From Blastomonas sp. AAP53 (GTDB lineage: Bacteria > Pseudomonadota > Alphaproteobacteria > Sphingomonadales > Sphingomonadaceae): a stretch of DNA of 64,000 bases. Positions 17,356 through 27,300 of the stretch are shown in pieces. The number at the start of each line of letters is the position of its first letter. The stretch's first letter is position 1. A program made the position numbers and the translations under genes. The stretch spans positions 372,001-436,000 of the forward strand of contig NZ_ANFZ01000006.1 in NCBI RefSeq assembly GCF_000331245.1, given 5' to 3'. The notes beneath the pieces were generated by a model. The model saw only the letters and a list, made by a program, of their open reading frames with translations. It was not told the origin of the DNA and searched no databases.

Positions 17356-18321
17356 ATGAGGCAAATCCGATTCCGCTCCGCCGCGCTGCGAACCATGGCC
17401 GCACTCGTTCCGCTCTGCTTGCTTGCCGCGAACGATCCGCCGCCTGCTGCACCAGGGCCGGGTGATATCATCGCCGCTGCGCCTGCGGAACACTGGGTCA
17501 AGATTGCAGCTGCCGATCTGTTGGTGATGCAGCTCGCCCCCGATAGCCAGGGCAAGTCCCGCCGGGTCGTCATCCAGCTCATGCCCGCGCCGTTCAGCAC
17601 CGGCTGGGTGGAGAATATCCGCAAGCTGGCCGCGTCGCACTGGTGGGACGGGACCGCAGTCGTGCGGGTGCAGGACAATTATGTCGTGCAATGGGGCGAT
17701 CCCGATGGCGAGGATGCGGAAAAGGCCAAGCCCTTGCCTGCCGGCGTCGTTCCGGTGCCCGAAGCGCAATATACCCATCAGCGCAGTCTACCACGCCCGC
17801 GTGCGATGGACCCGCTATTCATTCCGCCCAATGACATCGACCGCTGGACGAGCTTCTACCAGGGCTTCCCCGTCGCGGGAAGCGGCACGCCAGACAGCGA
17901 AGCCAACTGGCCGGTGCATTGCTATGGCATGGTCGGCGTCGGCCGCAACCTTTCGCCCGATACGGGCAGCGGAGCCGAGCTGTATGTGGTGATCGGCCAT
18001 GCCCCGCGCCATCTGGACCGCAACATTGCGCTGGTCGGCCGGGTGGTCGAAGGGATCGAGCATCTCTCCAGCCTGCCGCGCGGAACCGGGCCGCTGGGCT
18101 TTTACGAAGCCCCCGGTGAGCGCACCGTGATCCAATCGGTGCGGCTGGCCACTGATCTGCCGCAAGCCGAGCAACCCCGCCTGGAATATCTCTCGAGCGA
18201 CAGCCCGTCGTTCCTGGCCTATGCCAACGCGCGCGCCAACCGGCGCGATGCCTTTTTCAACATCCCTGCAGGCGGGGCAGACATCTGCAACATACCGGTG
18301 CCAATCCGGAAAAACGCATAA
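17356..18321 (+). CDS. Secreted cyclophilin-type peptidyl-prolyl isomerase
   Basis: 321 residues from ATG 17356; an in-frame upstream extension is rejected because the signal peptide (RSAALRTMAALVPLCLLAA) begins here. The mature protein has a cyclophilin fold: RVVIQLMPAPFSTGWVENIRKL, then VVRVQDNYVVQWGDP, in place of the usual FMIQGGDP, and VVIGHAPRHLDRNIALVGRVVEG, which corresponds to the family's FGRV region. It is periplasmic and would assist folding of exported proteins. The catalytic Arg of VVRV is present, but the changed QGGD motif means activity may be reduced. It is 17 bases from the next gene (an SDR), perhaps co-transcribed. Confidence 0.8.
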   Translation: MRQIRFRSAALRTMAALVPLCLLAANDPPPAAPGPGDIIAAAPAEHWVKIAAADLLVMQLAPDSQGKSRRVVIQLMPAPFSTGWVENIRKLAASHWWDGTAVVRVQDNYVVQWGDPDGEDAEKAKPLPAGVVPVPEAQYTHQRSLPRPRAMDPLFIPPNDIDRWTSFYQGFPVAGSGTPDSEANWPVHCYGMVGVGRNLSPDTGSGAELYVVIGHAPRHLDRNIALVGRVVEGIEHLSSLPRGTGPLGFYEAPGERTVIQSVRLATDLPQAEQPRLEYLSSDSPSFLAYANARANRRDAFFNIPAGGADICNIPVPIRKNA

Positions 18322-18338
18322 TAAGGAGAGAGCCGCCG

Positions 18339-19310
18339 ATGATCGCCGAGCACCAGAAACCCGTCGATTCTCCGTTTGATCGCAACAGCGAGCCGCCTGA
18401 GGTGCTGGCCGGGATCGACCTCACGGGCAAGACAGCGATCGTCACCGGCGGCTATTCAGGGCTGGGGCTGGAAACGGTGCGCGCGCTCGCAGCCGCAGGT
18501 GCGTCCGTCACAGTGCCTGCGCGCGACACTGCCAAGGCCAGGGCTGCGCTGGCAGACATGCCGGGCGACATTCGCATCGCGCCGATGGACCTGGCTGATA
18601 CGGCATCGGTGCGCAGCTTTGCGCTGGCTTTTGCATCGGATCACACCGCGCTCGACCTGCTAATCAACAACGCCGGTGTCATGGCCTGCCCTGAAATGCG
18701 GGTGGGGCCGGGTTGGGAAATGCAGTTCGGCACCAACCACATGGGCCATTTCGCGCTGGTCGATGGGCTGTTGCCGCTGTTGCGGCGGACGGAAAGGCCG
18801 CGCGTGGTGGCGCTGTCGTCGACCGGACACAAACTGTCCGACATCCGCTGGGACGACCCCAACTGGACCGACGGCAGTTACGACAAGTGGAAAGCCTATG
18901 GCCAGTCGAAGACCGCCAATGCGCTATTCGCATTGGGGCTCAACGCGCGGCTGGCGGATACTGGCGGCATGGCATTTGCGGTGCACCCCGGCGGCATTTT
19001 CACCCCGTTACAGCGGCATCTGCCGACCGAAGAGATGATTGCACTGGGCTGGCTCAACGACCAGGGCGAGATTTCGGACGGCGCGAGGGCGATGTTCAAG
19101 AGCCCGACGCAAGGCTGCACCACCACGCTTTGGGCCGCGACCAGCGCCCTGCTGGAAGGCAAGGGCGGCGTGTATTGCGAGGACTGCAATATCGCAGCAG
19201 TGTCGGGGGCAGAACCGGTGCGGTACCGTTTTGTCGAGCCGCATGCGGTCGATCCGGACAGCGCCGAACGGCTTTGGGCAATGAGCGAAGGCCTGTTGGC
19301 GCAGGCTTAG
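18339..19310 (+). CDS. Short-chain dehydrogenase/reductase
   Basis: 323 residues with AAGGAGAG before the ATG. Classical SDR motifs: TGGYSGLGLET (cofactor loop, about residue 35), NNAG, catalytic Ser in ALSSTGH, and YGQSK (Tyr-x3-Lys). Overall it resembles the retinol dehydrogenase/oxidoreductase-like subgroup that reads as SDR family NAD(P)-dependent oxidoreductase. Cytoplasmic. The substrate is unknown. The stop overlaps by four bases the stop of the convergent small gene on the minus strand. Confidence 0.9.
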   Translation: MIAEHQKPVDSPFDRNSEPPEVLAGIDLTGKTAIVTGGYSGLGLETVRALAAAGASVTVPARDTAKARAALADMPGDIRIAPMDLADTASVRSFALAFASDHTALDLLINNAGVMACPEMRVGPGWEMQFGTNHMGHFALVDGLLPLLRRTERPRVVALSSTGHKLSDIRWDDPNWTDGSYDKWKAYGQSKTANALFALGLNARLADTGGMAFAVHPGGIFTPLQRHLPTEEMIALGWLNDQGEISDGARAMFKSPTQGCTTTLWAATSALLEGKGGVYCEDCNIAAVSGAEPVRYRFVEPHAVDPDSAERLWAMSEGLLAQA

Positions 19311-19714
19311 TCGAAATCCGCAAAGGCAATGACCTTGCGGAAACCGGCGATGCAGCGGGCCTGTCCCTCGATGATCCGGTCTTCGTGCCACACATCGCCC
19401 GAGTGATAGCCCCAGCGCACCAGCCGCAGCGAAGGCCTATCGGTGACGCGCCCGCCCAGCCAGCGTGCCAGCACGGGCCTGAGTGCGGCGCGTGCGCGGC
19501 CAGAGGATTGGCAGTCGCGCCGCCCTTGCCAGCTGTCGATCGTCCGCGCGAGATCGGTCTGCACCCGCAACCTGCCGGCCCTGCGGCCTTTGTCGGCGGC
19601 ATGCACCGGCGATGCATAAGACAGCCTGTGCGCGTGCACGTCGTGGCGTGGCCAGGCGAGGACGAGCAGGCACGCGGTCAGTATCAACAACAGCGATAGC
19701 CCAGATCGTGTCAT
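19307..19714 (-). CDS. Hypothetical exported or membrane-anchored protein
   Basis: 135 residues. The N terminus (SGLSLLLILTACLLVLAWP) is a signal peptide or single membrane anchor. The rest is basic, with three Cys and Trp-rich stretches (WLGGRVTDRPSLRLVRWGYH, DVWHEDRIIEGQARC). I do not recognise the family. It is convergent with the SDR gene with a four-base stop overlap, and lies upstream of nothing obvious on its own strand. The 215 bases between it and the next gene (19715-19929) show no gene or clear signal. Confidence 0.55.
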   Translation of the reverse strand: MTRSGLSLLLILTACLLVLAWPRHDVHAHRLSYASPVHAADKGRRAGRLRVQTDLARTIDSWQGRRDCQSSGRARAALRPVLARWLGGRVTDRPSLRLVRWGYHSGDVWHEDRIIEGQARCIAGFRKVIAFADFD

Positions 19715-19929
19715 CGGTCGCTCCGGCGGCGACGGGCCGCGGTTGGCCTGACCGCCAGAGCGCGGGCACGAAGGTTGGCCAGCAGCCGTTTTGGGTCGAC
19801 GGTTAACCCCGCACGCTGGCGATCAGACCGGGGTCACTGTAATCGAGACATGCCGCAGCAGGCCTGTCGCAAATTGTCGCAAACGCCGGAAAATACGGGA
19901 GCAGGGCGGCAGAATGAACCTGCGGTTCG

Positions 19930-21357
19930 TCAGGACAGGTCCACGTCGGGCGTAGCGACCATCACCTTGTTGAGCAGCCGCAGAACCTCGGCATCGTTGC
20001 GCCATTTATCCGCGATCCGTCGGTTCAGCGTCGCCGAATACCACCGCTCTCCCAGCGTCGATGCCTGCTGCAAAAGCGCCAGCAGGGTGGCACGGTCGCC
20101 CATGCAGGATGCGTGGAAGGCGGGTGTCATCCGTGTCTTGCGCTCGCCCTCGGCAAACTCCCGCCGCGCATCGGCAACCAGGACCATGTGCGCCCTCGCA
20201 GGATCGCGAGTAATCGCGGCATCGAGCGTCTGCGATACCTTGATCATCGCCGGCACATTGCGCAGGCTGGCAAGCGCACGATACTCGCGCGCGAACGCCT
20301 TGATGTCGCCACGCGAGATATGGGCCCAGGCCAGGCAATTGCGGATCGTTGCATCACCGGGATATTGCGCCTTCAGCTGGTTCAGCTCCATCACCGCCCG
20401 CCGGTCGCGTCCGGCTTGCCAATGCGCACAGGCGCGCTCGACTGCGATGGCCGGCGTGCCCGGCAGCATCAGTTGTGCCGTATCATATTCGTGTTGCGCA
20501 GACTCATCTTGGCCGAGGTCGGACAGGACATTGGCATACCAGAAATGGGTCAGGCCGTCGCGGGGGTCGAGCTCCAGCGCGCGCTGGAACGAATCAACCG
20601 AACGCTGCGCGTCGTAGCTCCACCAGTATTGGATAAAGCCATTGGCGCGGTGAGCCGCTGCCAGTTCACCATCCAGCGCCAGCGCCTGTTCGACGGCGGA
20701 TTTGGCAGCGCTATAGGCGCGGCTTTCCGTGGCGGCGCCATATTCGCGGTAGATCAGCCAGGCCTCGGCGAGCCCGACATAGGCCGGTGCAAAATCTGCA
20801 TCTGCGGCAATGACCTTTTCGTACAGCGCAATCGCGCGGCGCAGATCAGCCGGGGTCCGCCGCGCCCACAGATCGCGCGCGGTCACATAATCGGCGGCCG
20901 TTTTCGGATCGTCAGGCAAGGCTGCGACAGGCCCGGTGACCGATTGCGCGGGCGAAAACACCGTGCTGAAGTTCAGCGTGGCCGCCAGCAATGCGCCCAC
21001 CGCCACCACCGCGCCTAGCCCCACGAACAGCCGCTTGCCGCGCCCCGGGCTTGCCGGAGCAACGGTTGTCGTCGTGTCCTGTGCGGGCAGGGCAGGCCGT
21101 GTTGGCACAGGCAGAGGCTGCACGGCCGGGGCACTGCCATCGGCGAGGTCGCTGTCTGCGTGCCGGCTCGCCCAGGCCAGCAGCTCGTGTTCGTGGGCGA
21201 AGACAGAGCCTTGCTTGCCGCCTGGCAGACGATGGACCGGCAGGCTGCGTTCGCGCGCCCAGCGCATCACGGTGGTGCGGTCGCGCCGGAAATAGGCCGC
21301 AATCGCCTTCCAGCCATCCAGCCTTCGATCTTGGGATGTCGGCTGGTCCAAGGACAT
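19930..21357 (-). CDS. HTH-TM-TPR protein (DNA-binding-like head, one membrane segment, periplasmic TPR repeats)
   Basis: 475 residues from ATG 21357; an earlier ATG at 21453 is possible but lacks a ribosome site, and the extra 32 residues look unconserved. Residues about 12-65 resemble a MerR/excisionase-type winged helix (DGWKAIAAYFRRDRTTVMRWARE, HRLPGG, FAHEHELLAW). A proline/threonine-rich linker follows, then a single membrane helix (LFVGLGAVVAVGALLAATL, about residue 115), and then TPR repeats to the end (AIALYEKVIAADADFAPAYVGLAEAW and others). The architecture suggests a membrane-bound regulator sensing periplasmic events, but target and signal are unknown. It is a single-gene unit upstream of tRNA-Met. 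Confidence 0.75.
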   Translation of the reverse strand: MSLDQPTSQDRRLDGWKAIAAYFRRDRTTVMRWARERSLPVHRLPGGKQGSVFAHEHELLAWASRHADSDLADGSAPAVQPLPVPTRPALPAQDTTTTVAPASPGRGKRLFVGLGAVVAVGALLAATLNFSTVFSPAQSVTGPVAALPDDPKTAADYVTARDLWARRTPADLRRAIALYEKVIAADADFAPAYVGLAEAWLIYREYGAATESRAYSAAKSAVEQALALDGELAAAHRANGFIQYWWSYDAQRSVDSFQRALELDPRDGLTHFWYANVLSDLGQDESAQHEYDTAQLMLPGTPAIAVERACAHWQAGRDRRAVMELNQLKAQYPGDATIRNCLAWAHISRGDIKAFAREYRALASLRNVPAMIKVSQTLDAAITRDPARAHMVLVADARREFAEGERKTRMTPAFHASCMGDRATLLALLQQASTLGERWYSATLNRRIADKWRNDAEVLRLLNKVMVATPDVDLS

Positions 21358-21541
21358 GTCCACCAATTGTTGCAACCGAACGCAGCCGCGCCTCAACTGA
21401 TCCTGACGCCGCTCTGGCCACGACTGTATCGAGCCACGGCGCGCGCTGTCCATATAATAAGTGAGTGATCCAAGATATTTACCGCAGGATCTAGCCGCCA
21501 GGTGGCCAACCGATCCGGGCTGTCACAGACATGTCCGGGGA

Positions 21542-21618
21542 TGGTAGCGGAGGAGGGACTTGAACCCCCGACCTACGGATTATGATTCCGCCGCTCTAAC
21601 CAGCTGAGCTACTCCGCC
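21542..21618 (-). tRNA. tRNA-Met (CAT), elongator type
   Basis: 77 bases on the minus strand with encoded CCA (21544-21542). The acceptor arms are GGCGGAG and CTCCGCT (one terminal G-T pair), discriminator A. The anticodon loop reads ATCATAA, giving CAT. The sequence lacks the unpaired first base of initiator tRNA, and its D and T arms match elongator tRNA-Met of alphaproteobacteria. An Ile tRNA with modified CAT cannot be fully excluded. Confidence 0.93.
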
Positions 21619-21817
21619 ATCCAGGCAAACACGGGGCGTTGCCCGGTGCAGGTCGCGCCCTATAATTTGCCCTTTGGCTCCGGTCAAACCAAATTGCACA
21701 TTGCTGGTCAGATGTTGACCCGGTTGTCGGATCGGGCTTGTCTTACGCGACGGCAACCGGCAGACGACGCGCATTGCTGGCGGGGGCAAATGGCGCTCGA
21801 TTAAGGGAGACGACGCA

Positions 21818-23053
21818 GTGCAGGAAACCTATGACATCGTGATCGCTGGCGCAGGCCATGCCGGTGCGCAGGCGGCGATCTGCCTGCGCCAGATGGGTTT
21901 TGAAGGCACCATCGGGCTGCTGGGTGACGAATCGTTTCCGCCTTATGAGCGCCCGCCGCTATCCAAGGAGTATCTGGCGGGAGACAAGCCTTTCGAGCGC
22001 ATCCTGCTGAGGCCCGAAGCATTCTGGGCCGAACGCGGCATCGATCTGCAACTGGGCAAGCGGGTGACTGCGGTCGATCCGGTCGCGCACCAGCTGACAT
22101 TGAGCGGTGGCGTGGCATTGGGCTATGGCAAGCTGATCTGGGCTACTGGCGGATCGCCGCGGATGCTCGACTGCCAGGGCAGCAATGCGCGCAATGTCTT
22201 TGCCGTCCGCACCCGCGCCGATGTCGACAGGATCATGGCGCGGCTGGACGATACGACCAGTGTCGCCATTATCGGTGGCGGTTATATCGGGCTAGAAGCG
22301 GCCGCGGTGATGCGCAAGCTGGGCAAGCAGGTGACGCTGATCGAGGCGCTCGACCGCGTGCTGTCGCGCGTTGCAGGCCCTTCTCTGTCTGCATTCTTCG
22401 AGGAAGAGCACCGCGCGCATGGCGTCGATCTGCGCACCGGCTACACGGTCGATCATATCGAGACCGACGAGGCGGGGCATGCCGTTGCCGTGCAATGCGG
22501 CAATGGCGAGCGGATCGCGGCGGATATGGTGATTGTCGGCATCGGCATCATCGCGCAGACCGGACCGCTGATGCAGGCGGGCGCAGCGGGTGGCAATGGC
22601 GTTGATGTGGATGAATATTGCCGCACCAGCCTGCCCGATGTCTATGCGATCGGTGATTGTGCCGCGCATGCCAATGCTTTTGCCAACGACCGGGTGATCC
22701 GCCTGGAATCGGTGCAGAATGCCAACGACCAGGCCAAGGTGGCCGCGAGCCATATCATGGGAAATGCCGAGGCCTATCGGGCCATTCCATGGTTCTGGTC
22801 GAACCAGTATGACCTTCGCCTGCAGACCGTGGGCCTGTCGCTCGATTACGATCAGGAACTGGTGCGCGGCGATCCGGCCAGCCGCAGTTTCTCGGTGATC
22901 TATCTGCGGCACGGCAAGGTGATCGCACTCGATTGCGTCAATGCGACCAAGGATTATGTCCAGGGGCGCAAGGCGATCATCGAGGATGTCCCGCTGGACC
23001 TAGCGCAGTTGGCAGACGCATCCGTGCCGATCAAGGAGGTCGAGCACGCCTGA
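21818..23053 (+). CDS. FAD-dependent NAD(P)H:ferredoxin/rubredoxin-type reductase
   Basis: 411 residues starting with GTG, with AAGGGAGA seven bases upstream. FAD-binding GAGHAGAQAA at residues about 10-20; SFPPYERPPLSKEYL, the hallmark of putidaredoxin/rhodocoxin reductases; NAD-binding GGGYIGLEAAAVMRKLG near 155; and the second FAD motif VYAIGDCA near 285. These flavoproteins pass electrons from NADH to a ferredoxin serving a P450 or Rieske oxygenase. No such partner is beside it, so the acceptor is unknown. The 199 bases upstream hold no gene, only a possible TTGACC promoter element at 21715-21720. Confidence 0.9.
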   Translation: MQETYDIVIAGAGHAGAQAAICLRQMGFEGTIGLLGDESFPPYERPPLSKEYLAGDKPFERILLRPEAFWAERGIDLQLGKRVTAVDPVAHQLTLSGGVALGYGKLIWATGGSPRMLDCQGSNARNVFAVRTRADVDRIMARLDDTTSVAIIGGGYIGLEAAAVMRKLGKQVTLIEALDRVLSRVAGPSLSAFFEEEHRAHGVDLRTGYTVDHIETDEAGHAVAVQCGNGERIAADMVIVGIGIIAQTGPLMQAGAAGGNGVDVDEYCRTSLPDVYAIGDCAAHANAFANDRVIRLESVQNANDQAKVAASHIMGNAEAYRAIPWFWSNQYDLRLQTVGLSLDYDQELVRGDPASRSFSVIYLRHGKVIALDCVNATKDYVQGRKAIIEDVPLDLAQLADASVPIKEVEHA

Positions 23054-23218
23054 AGACGGCGCGCGTGCCGAGCTGCCGGATAAAAATAGCGCGAGCTATG
23101 AAACAATCTTGCGCTCTTGCGGGTTAAAGCCATAGTATCGATAAACCATCGTATACGGTGTCCCCCGAATCTCTGCGAGTCTGCCATTTTTTCACCCGTT
23201 CGCCCGTCACGAACGCTT

Positions 23219-24373
23219 TTGAGGCGTTATGCCCTGTCCGGGCTGGCGCTCATGCTGCTTGCCAGCTGTTCTTCCGGTGAGGAAGACAAGGGGCGTCAGC
23301 GGCCGGTTCCGGAAGTCGGCTATATCGTCGCCAGCACCAGCGCGGTGCCGATGGCGGTCGAGCTGGCGGGCCGGATCGCGGCGTTCGAGATGTCGGAGGT
23401 CCGCCCGCAGGTGACCGGCATCATCCGCCGTCGGTTCTTTACCGAAGGCGCGATTGTCCGCGCAGGTCAGACCCTCTACGAAATCGATCCCCGGCTCTAT
23501 CGCGCTGCGACCGCACAGGCGAGCGCGAACCTCAACAGCGCGATTGCCAGTGCCGAGGCCACCCGTATACGCGCCGAGCGGCTGAAGCCTCTGGCAGAGG
23601 CCCAAGCGGTTTCGATGCAGGAATATACCGACGCCGTCGCCGCAGCGCGCCAGGCGGCTGCTGCCGTCCAGCAGGGCAGGGCGCAGGTCCAGACTGCCGA
23701 CGTCAACCTGCAGTTCACGCGCGTGCCTGCGCCAATTACCGGGCGCATTGGTCGTTCGCTGTTCACGGTGGGCGCGCTCGTCACCGGCAATCAGGCCGAG
23801 CCGCTGGCGGTGATCCAGGGTGTCGATCCGGTATTCGTCGATATTCAGCAATCGAGCGCGGAACTGCTCACGCTGCGCCGCTCGCTGGCGCAGGGCGGGG
23901 CAGTGCCGGGCAGTGCGCAGGTGGCGCTGATGCTCGAAGATGGCAGTGAATATGGCCCGCGCGGCATCGTCCAGTTTTCCGAAGTGATGGTGAACGCCGC
24001 CACCGGAACCGTCACACTGCGCGCCCGGTTTGCCAATCCGCAGGGGCTGCTGCTCCCGGGCATGTTCGTGCGGGCGCGGTTCGATCAGTCGATCGATACG
24101 ATGGCGGTCCTCGTGCCGCAGGCTGCGGTCAGCCGCAATGCACGCGGTCAGGCCAGCGTGTTCGTGGTCGATGCCGGCAACAAGGCCACCGAGCGGCAGG
24201 TCACGGCTGACCGGGCCGTCGGCACCGACTGGGTCGTCACCAAGGGGCTGAAGGCTGGCGACAAGGTGATCGTGCAGGGGCTGGCCAAGGTAAAGCCCGG
24301 TGCGCCGATCAAGCCCGTTCCTGCCAGCACGCCGCAAGTGATCGCTCCGCCATCTCAGCCAAAGCGCGGCTGA
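23219..24373 (+). CDS. RND efflux periplasmic adaptor (membrane fusion lipoprotein)
   Basis: About 384 residues if TTG 23219 is the start. This choice places the lipobox LLASC at residue 17; the open frame extends to 23117 but would give an implausibly long leader. AcrA/HlyD layout: barrel-sandwich hybrid (ELAGRIAAFEMSEVRPQVTG), alpha-helical coiled coil (about residues 105-170, rich in Ala, Gln and Arg), lipoyl return strand (VPAPITGRIGRSLFTVGALV) and beta-barrel. It links the inner-membrane pump to the outer-membrane channel. First gene of a three-gene efflux operon, nine bases before the pump gene. No regulator is adjacent. Confidence 0.88.
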   Translation: MRRYALSGLALMLLASCSSGEEDKGRQRPVPEVGYIVASTSAVPMAVELAGRIAAFEMSEVRPQVTGIIRRRFFTEGAIVRAGQTLYEIDPRLYRAATAQASANLNSAIASAEATRIRAERLKPLAEAQAVSMQEYTDAVAAARQAAAAVQQGRAQVQTADVNLQFTRVPAPITGRIGRSLFTVGALVTGNQAEPLAVIQGVDPVFVDIQQSSAELLTLRRSLAQGGAVPGSAQVALMLEDGSEYGPRGIVQFSEVMVNAATGTVTLRARFANPQGLLLPGMFVRARFDQSIDTMAVLVPQAAVSRNARGQASVFVVDAGNKATERQVTADRAVGTDWVVTKGLKAGDKVIVQGLAKVKPGAPIKPVPASTPQVIAPPSQPKRG

Positions 24374-24382
24374 GGCCCCGCT

Positions 24383-27300
24383 GTGTCACGCATTTTCATC
24401 GAGCGACCGATTTTCGCATGGGTGCTGGCGATCATCACGATGCTGGCTGGCGTCGGTGCGATCTATCTGCTGCCGGTCGAGCAATATCCCGATGTCGCTC
24501 CGCCGCAGGTCAACATTCGCGCGACCTTCCCCGGCGCATCAGCCGAAACGCTGGAAAACAGCGTCACCCAGATCATCGAACAGCAGCTGACCGGCATTGA
24601 CGGCCTGCTGTATTTCAACTCCAGCTCGACCTCGCGCGGCCAGGTGACGATCAGCGCCACGTTTGAGAAGGGCACCGATCCCGACATTGCGCAGGTCCAG
24701 GTGCAGAACCAGGTGCAGCAGGCACTGGCGCGGTTGCCGCAGCAGGTGCAGCAGCAGGGGCTGCGCGTCACAAAGTCCAACCCGGACTTCCTGATGATCG
24801 TCGGTGTCTATGACGAGACCGATCGCAGCACCAACATCGACGTTTCCGATTTTCTCGTCTCGAACCTGCAGGACACGCTTTCGCGGATCGAGGGTGTGGG
24901 CGAGACCAATGTGTTCGGATCGCAATATGCGATGCGCATCTGGCTCGATCCGGATCGGCTGGCCTCGGTCGGTCTGATGCCAGGCGATGTGATCACCGCC
25001 ATCCGCAACCAGAATACGGAAGTTGCAGCCGGCGAAGTCGGCGGGCTGCCCCAGCCTGAGAGCAACCGGCTCAACGCCACCGTCACGTCGCAATCGCGGC
25101 TGCGCACGGTCGACGAGTTCGAGGCGATCATCCTCAAGGCCGAACGGAGCGGCGCGGTGGTGCGGCTGGCCGATGTCGCGCGGGTCGAACTGGGGGCGGA
25201 AAATTACTCTGCATCCAGCCGTATCAATGGCCATCCCGGCGCGGGACTGGCCATCTCGCTCGCCCCGGGCGCAGATGCGCTGGCGACGGCCGATCTGGTC
25301 AAGCAGGCGGTGGCCGATGCCAGGGGCAACTTCCCGGCCGGCTACAATGTCGCCTATGCCAACGACACCACTGCGTTCATCCGGTTGTCGATCGAGGAGG
25401 TGGTGCAGACGCTGATCGAGGCGATCATCCTCGTTGTCATCGTGATGTTCGTCTTTTTGCAGAGCTGGCGCGCGACGCTCATCCCCACCATCGCAGTTCC
25501 GGTGGTGTTGCTGGGCACGTTTGCCGTGTTCTATCTGTTCGATTTCTCGATCAACACGCTCACGCTGTTCGGGCTGGTGCTGGCAATCGGCCTGCTGGTC
25601 GATGACGCGATCGTCGTCGTCGAGAATGTCGAGCGGCTGATGGAGGAAGACCCCGACCTCACGCCCAAGGAAGCGACGATCAAGTCGATGGGCGAGATTC
25701 AGGTGGCGCTGGTGGCGATTGCCGTCGTGCTGTCCGCCGTGTTCCTGCCGATGGCGTTCTTCGGCGGATCGACGGGCGTGATCTACCGCCAGTTTTCGAT
25801 CACCATCGTCTCGGCGATGGTGCTTTCGGCACTGGTCGCGCTGATCCTCAGCCCTGCGTTGACCGCGTCGCTGCTCAAACAGAAGCGGCACGACGGAACG
25901 GAACGCAAAAGCTGGCTGACGCGCAACTGGCCGTGGGCCGCAGCACGGATGGAGCGGGCGCAGCACTGGTTCAACCATGGCTTCGCCCGCGGCACCGATC
26001 GCTACGTTGGCGCGGTGGAAAAGGTGGTCGATCGCAAGTGGCTGTTTCTGGCGATCTACGCGCTGGTCCTGGTTCTGCTGGTTGCCTTGTTCGTGCGCCT
26101 GCCGACCGGCTTTTTGCCGACGGAAGATCAGGGGGCGGCACGTTTGCAGTTTCGTCTGCCCGCAGGAGCCACGCAGGGCCGCACCCGTGAAGTGCAGCTG
26201 GCGATCGAAAAATACATGCTGGAGGACGAACGCAAGAACATCGCCGTGATGTTCAGCGTGGCCGGTGGCGGGCAGGGCGCGGCGGGGCAGAACACCGGCC
26301 AGGGCTTCGTCAACTTCGTCGACTGGTCCGATCGCACGGCAGCCGAGGATTCGGCCGACGCGATCAGCCAACGTGCCTCAAAGGCGTTTTCGAAGTTTCG
26401 CGACGCGCAGGTCAACGTGCTGGTGCCCGCCGCCATTCGTGGCCTGGGCCAGACCAACGGCTTCAGCCTGCAGCTTCAGAACACCAGCGGCATGAGCCGG
26501 GAGGATTTTGACGAGGCGCGCAACAGGCTGCTGGAAATGGCGGAAAACGACCCTGTTCTGGCGGGCGTGCGTCTCGGCGAATTGCCCGATGTGCAGACAC
26601 TGCAGGTTGATATCGACCAGCCCAAGCTTGCGTCGCTGGGACTGAACCAGTCGGATGTGAACACCACTTTGTCTGCCGCCTGGGGCGGGCAGTATGTCAA
26701 CGATTTCATCGACCGTGGCCGGGTCAAGCGCGTGTTCGTGCAGGCCGATGCGCCGTACCGCGCCACGCCCGACGATCTCGGTCGCTGGTTTGTGCGCGGG
26801 AATGATGGGCAGATGGCGCCATTCTCCGCCTTCGCGCGCACGCGCTGGTCGACCACGCCGACCACGCTGTCGCGCTTCCAGGGCTATCCCAGCTTCCAGT
26901 TCGAGGGCCAGGCCGCACCGGGGCAAAGCTCTGGCGCTGCGATGGACCGGATCGAGGAGCTGGCCAAGGAAATTCCCGGTATCGGCGTAGCCTGGTCCGG
27001 GTTGTCCTTCCAGGAGCGGTTGTCGTCGGGCCAGGCGCCCTTGCTCTATTCGCTGTCGCTGCTCGTCGTCTTCCTGTGTCTAGCGGCCCTGTATGAAAGC
27101 TGGACGATCCCCGTCGCGGTCATGCTCGTCATCCCGCTGGGCCTCGTCGGCGCGGTGTTCGCGGTGACGCTGCGCGGGCTGGAGAACGACGTCTATCTGC
27201 AGATCGGCCTGCTGACGACGATGGGGCTGGCGGCGAAGAATGCCATTCTGGTGATCGAATTTGCCGAACAGGCGGAAAAACGTGGTGCGCGCGTGATTGA

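Noticed and set aside
17093-21618. Genomic island between the two tRNA genes
   Set aside because: The genes between them look ordinary and no integrase, repeated tRNA end or composition change was found.
24539-26371. A 610-codon minus-strand frame opposite the RND pump
   Set aside because: Antisense shadow with no recognisable domain; the pump frame is complete.
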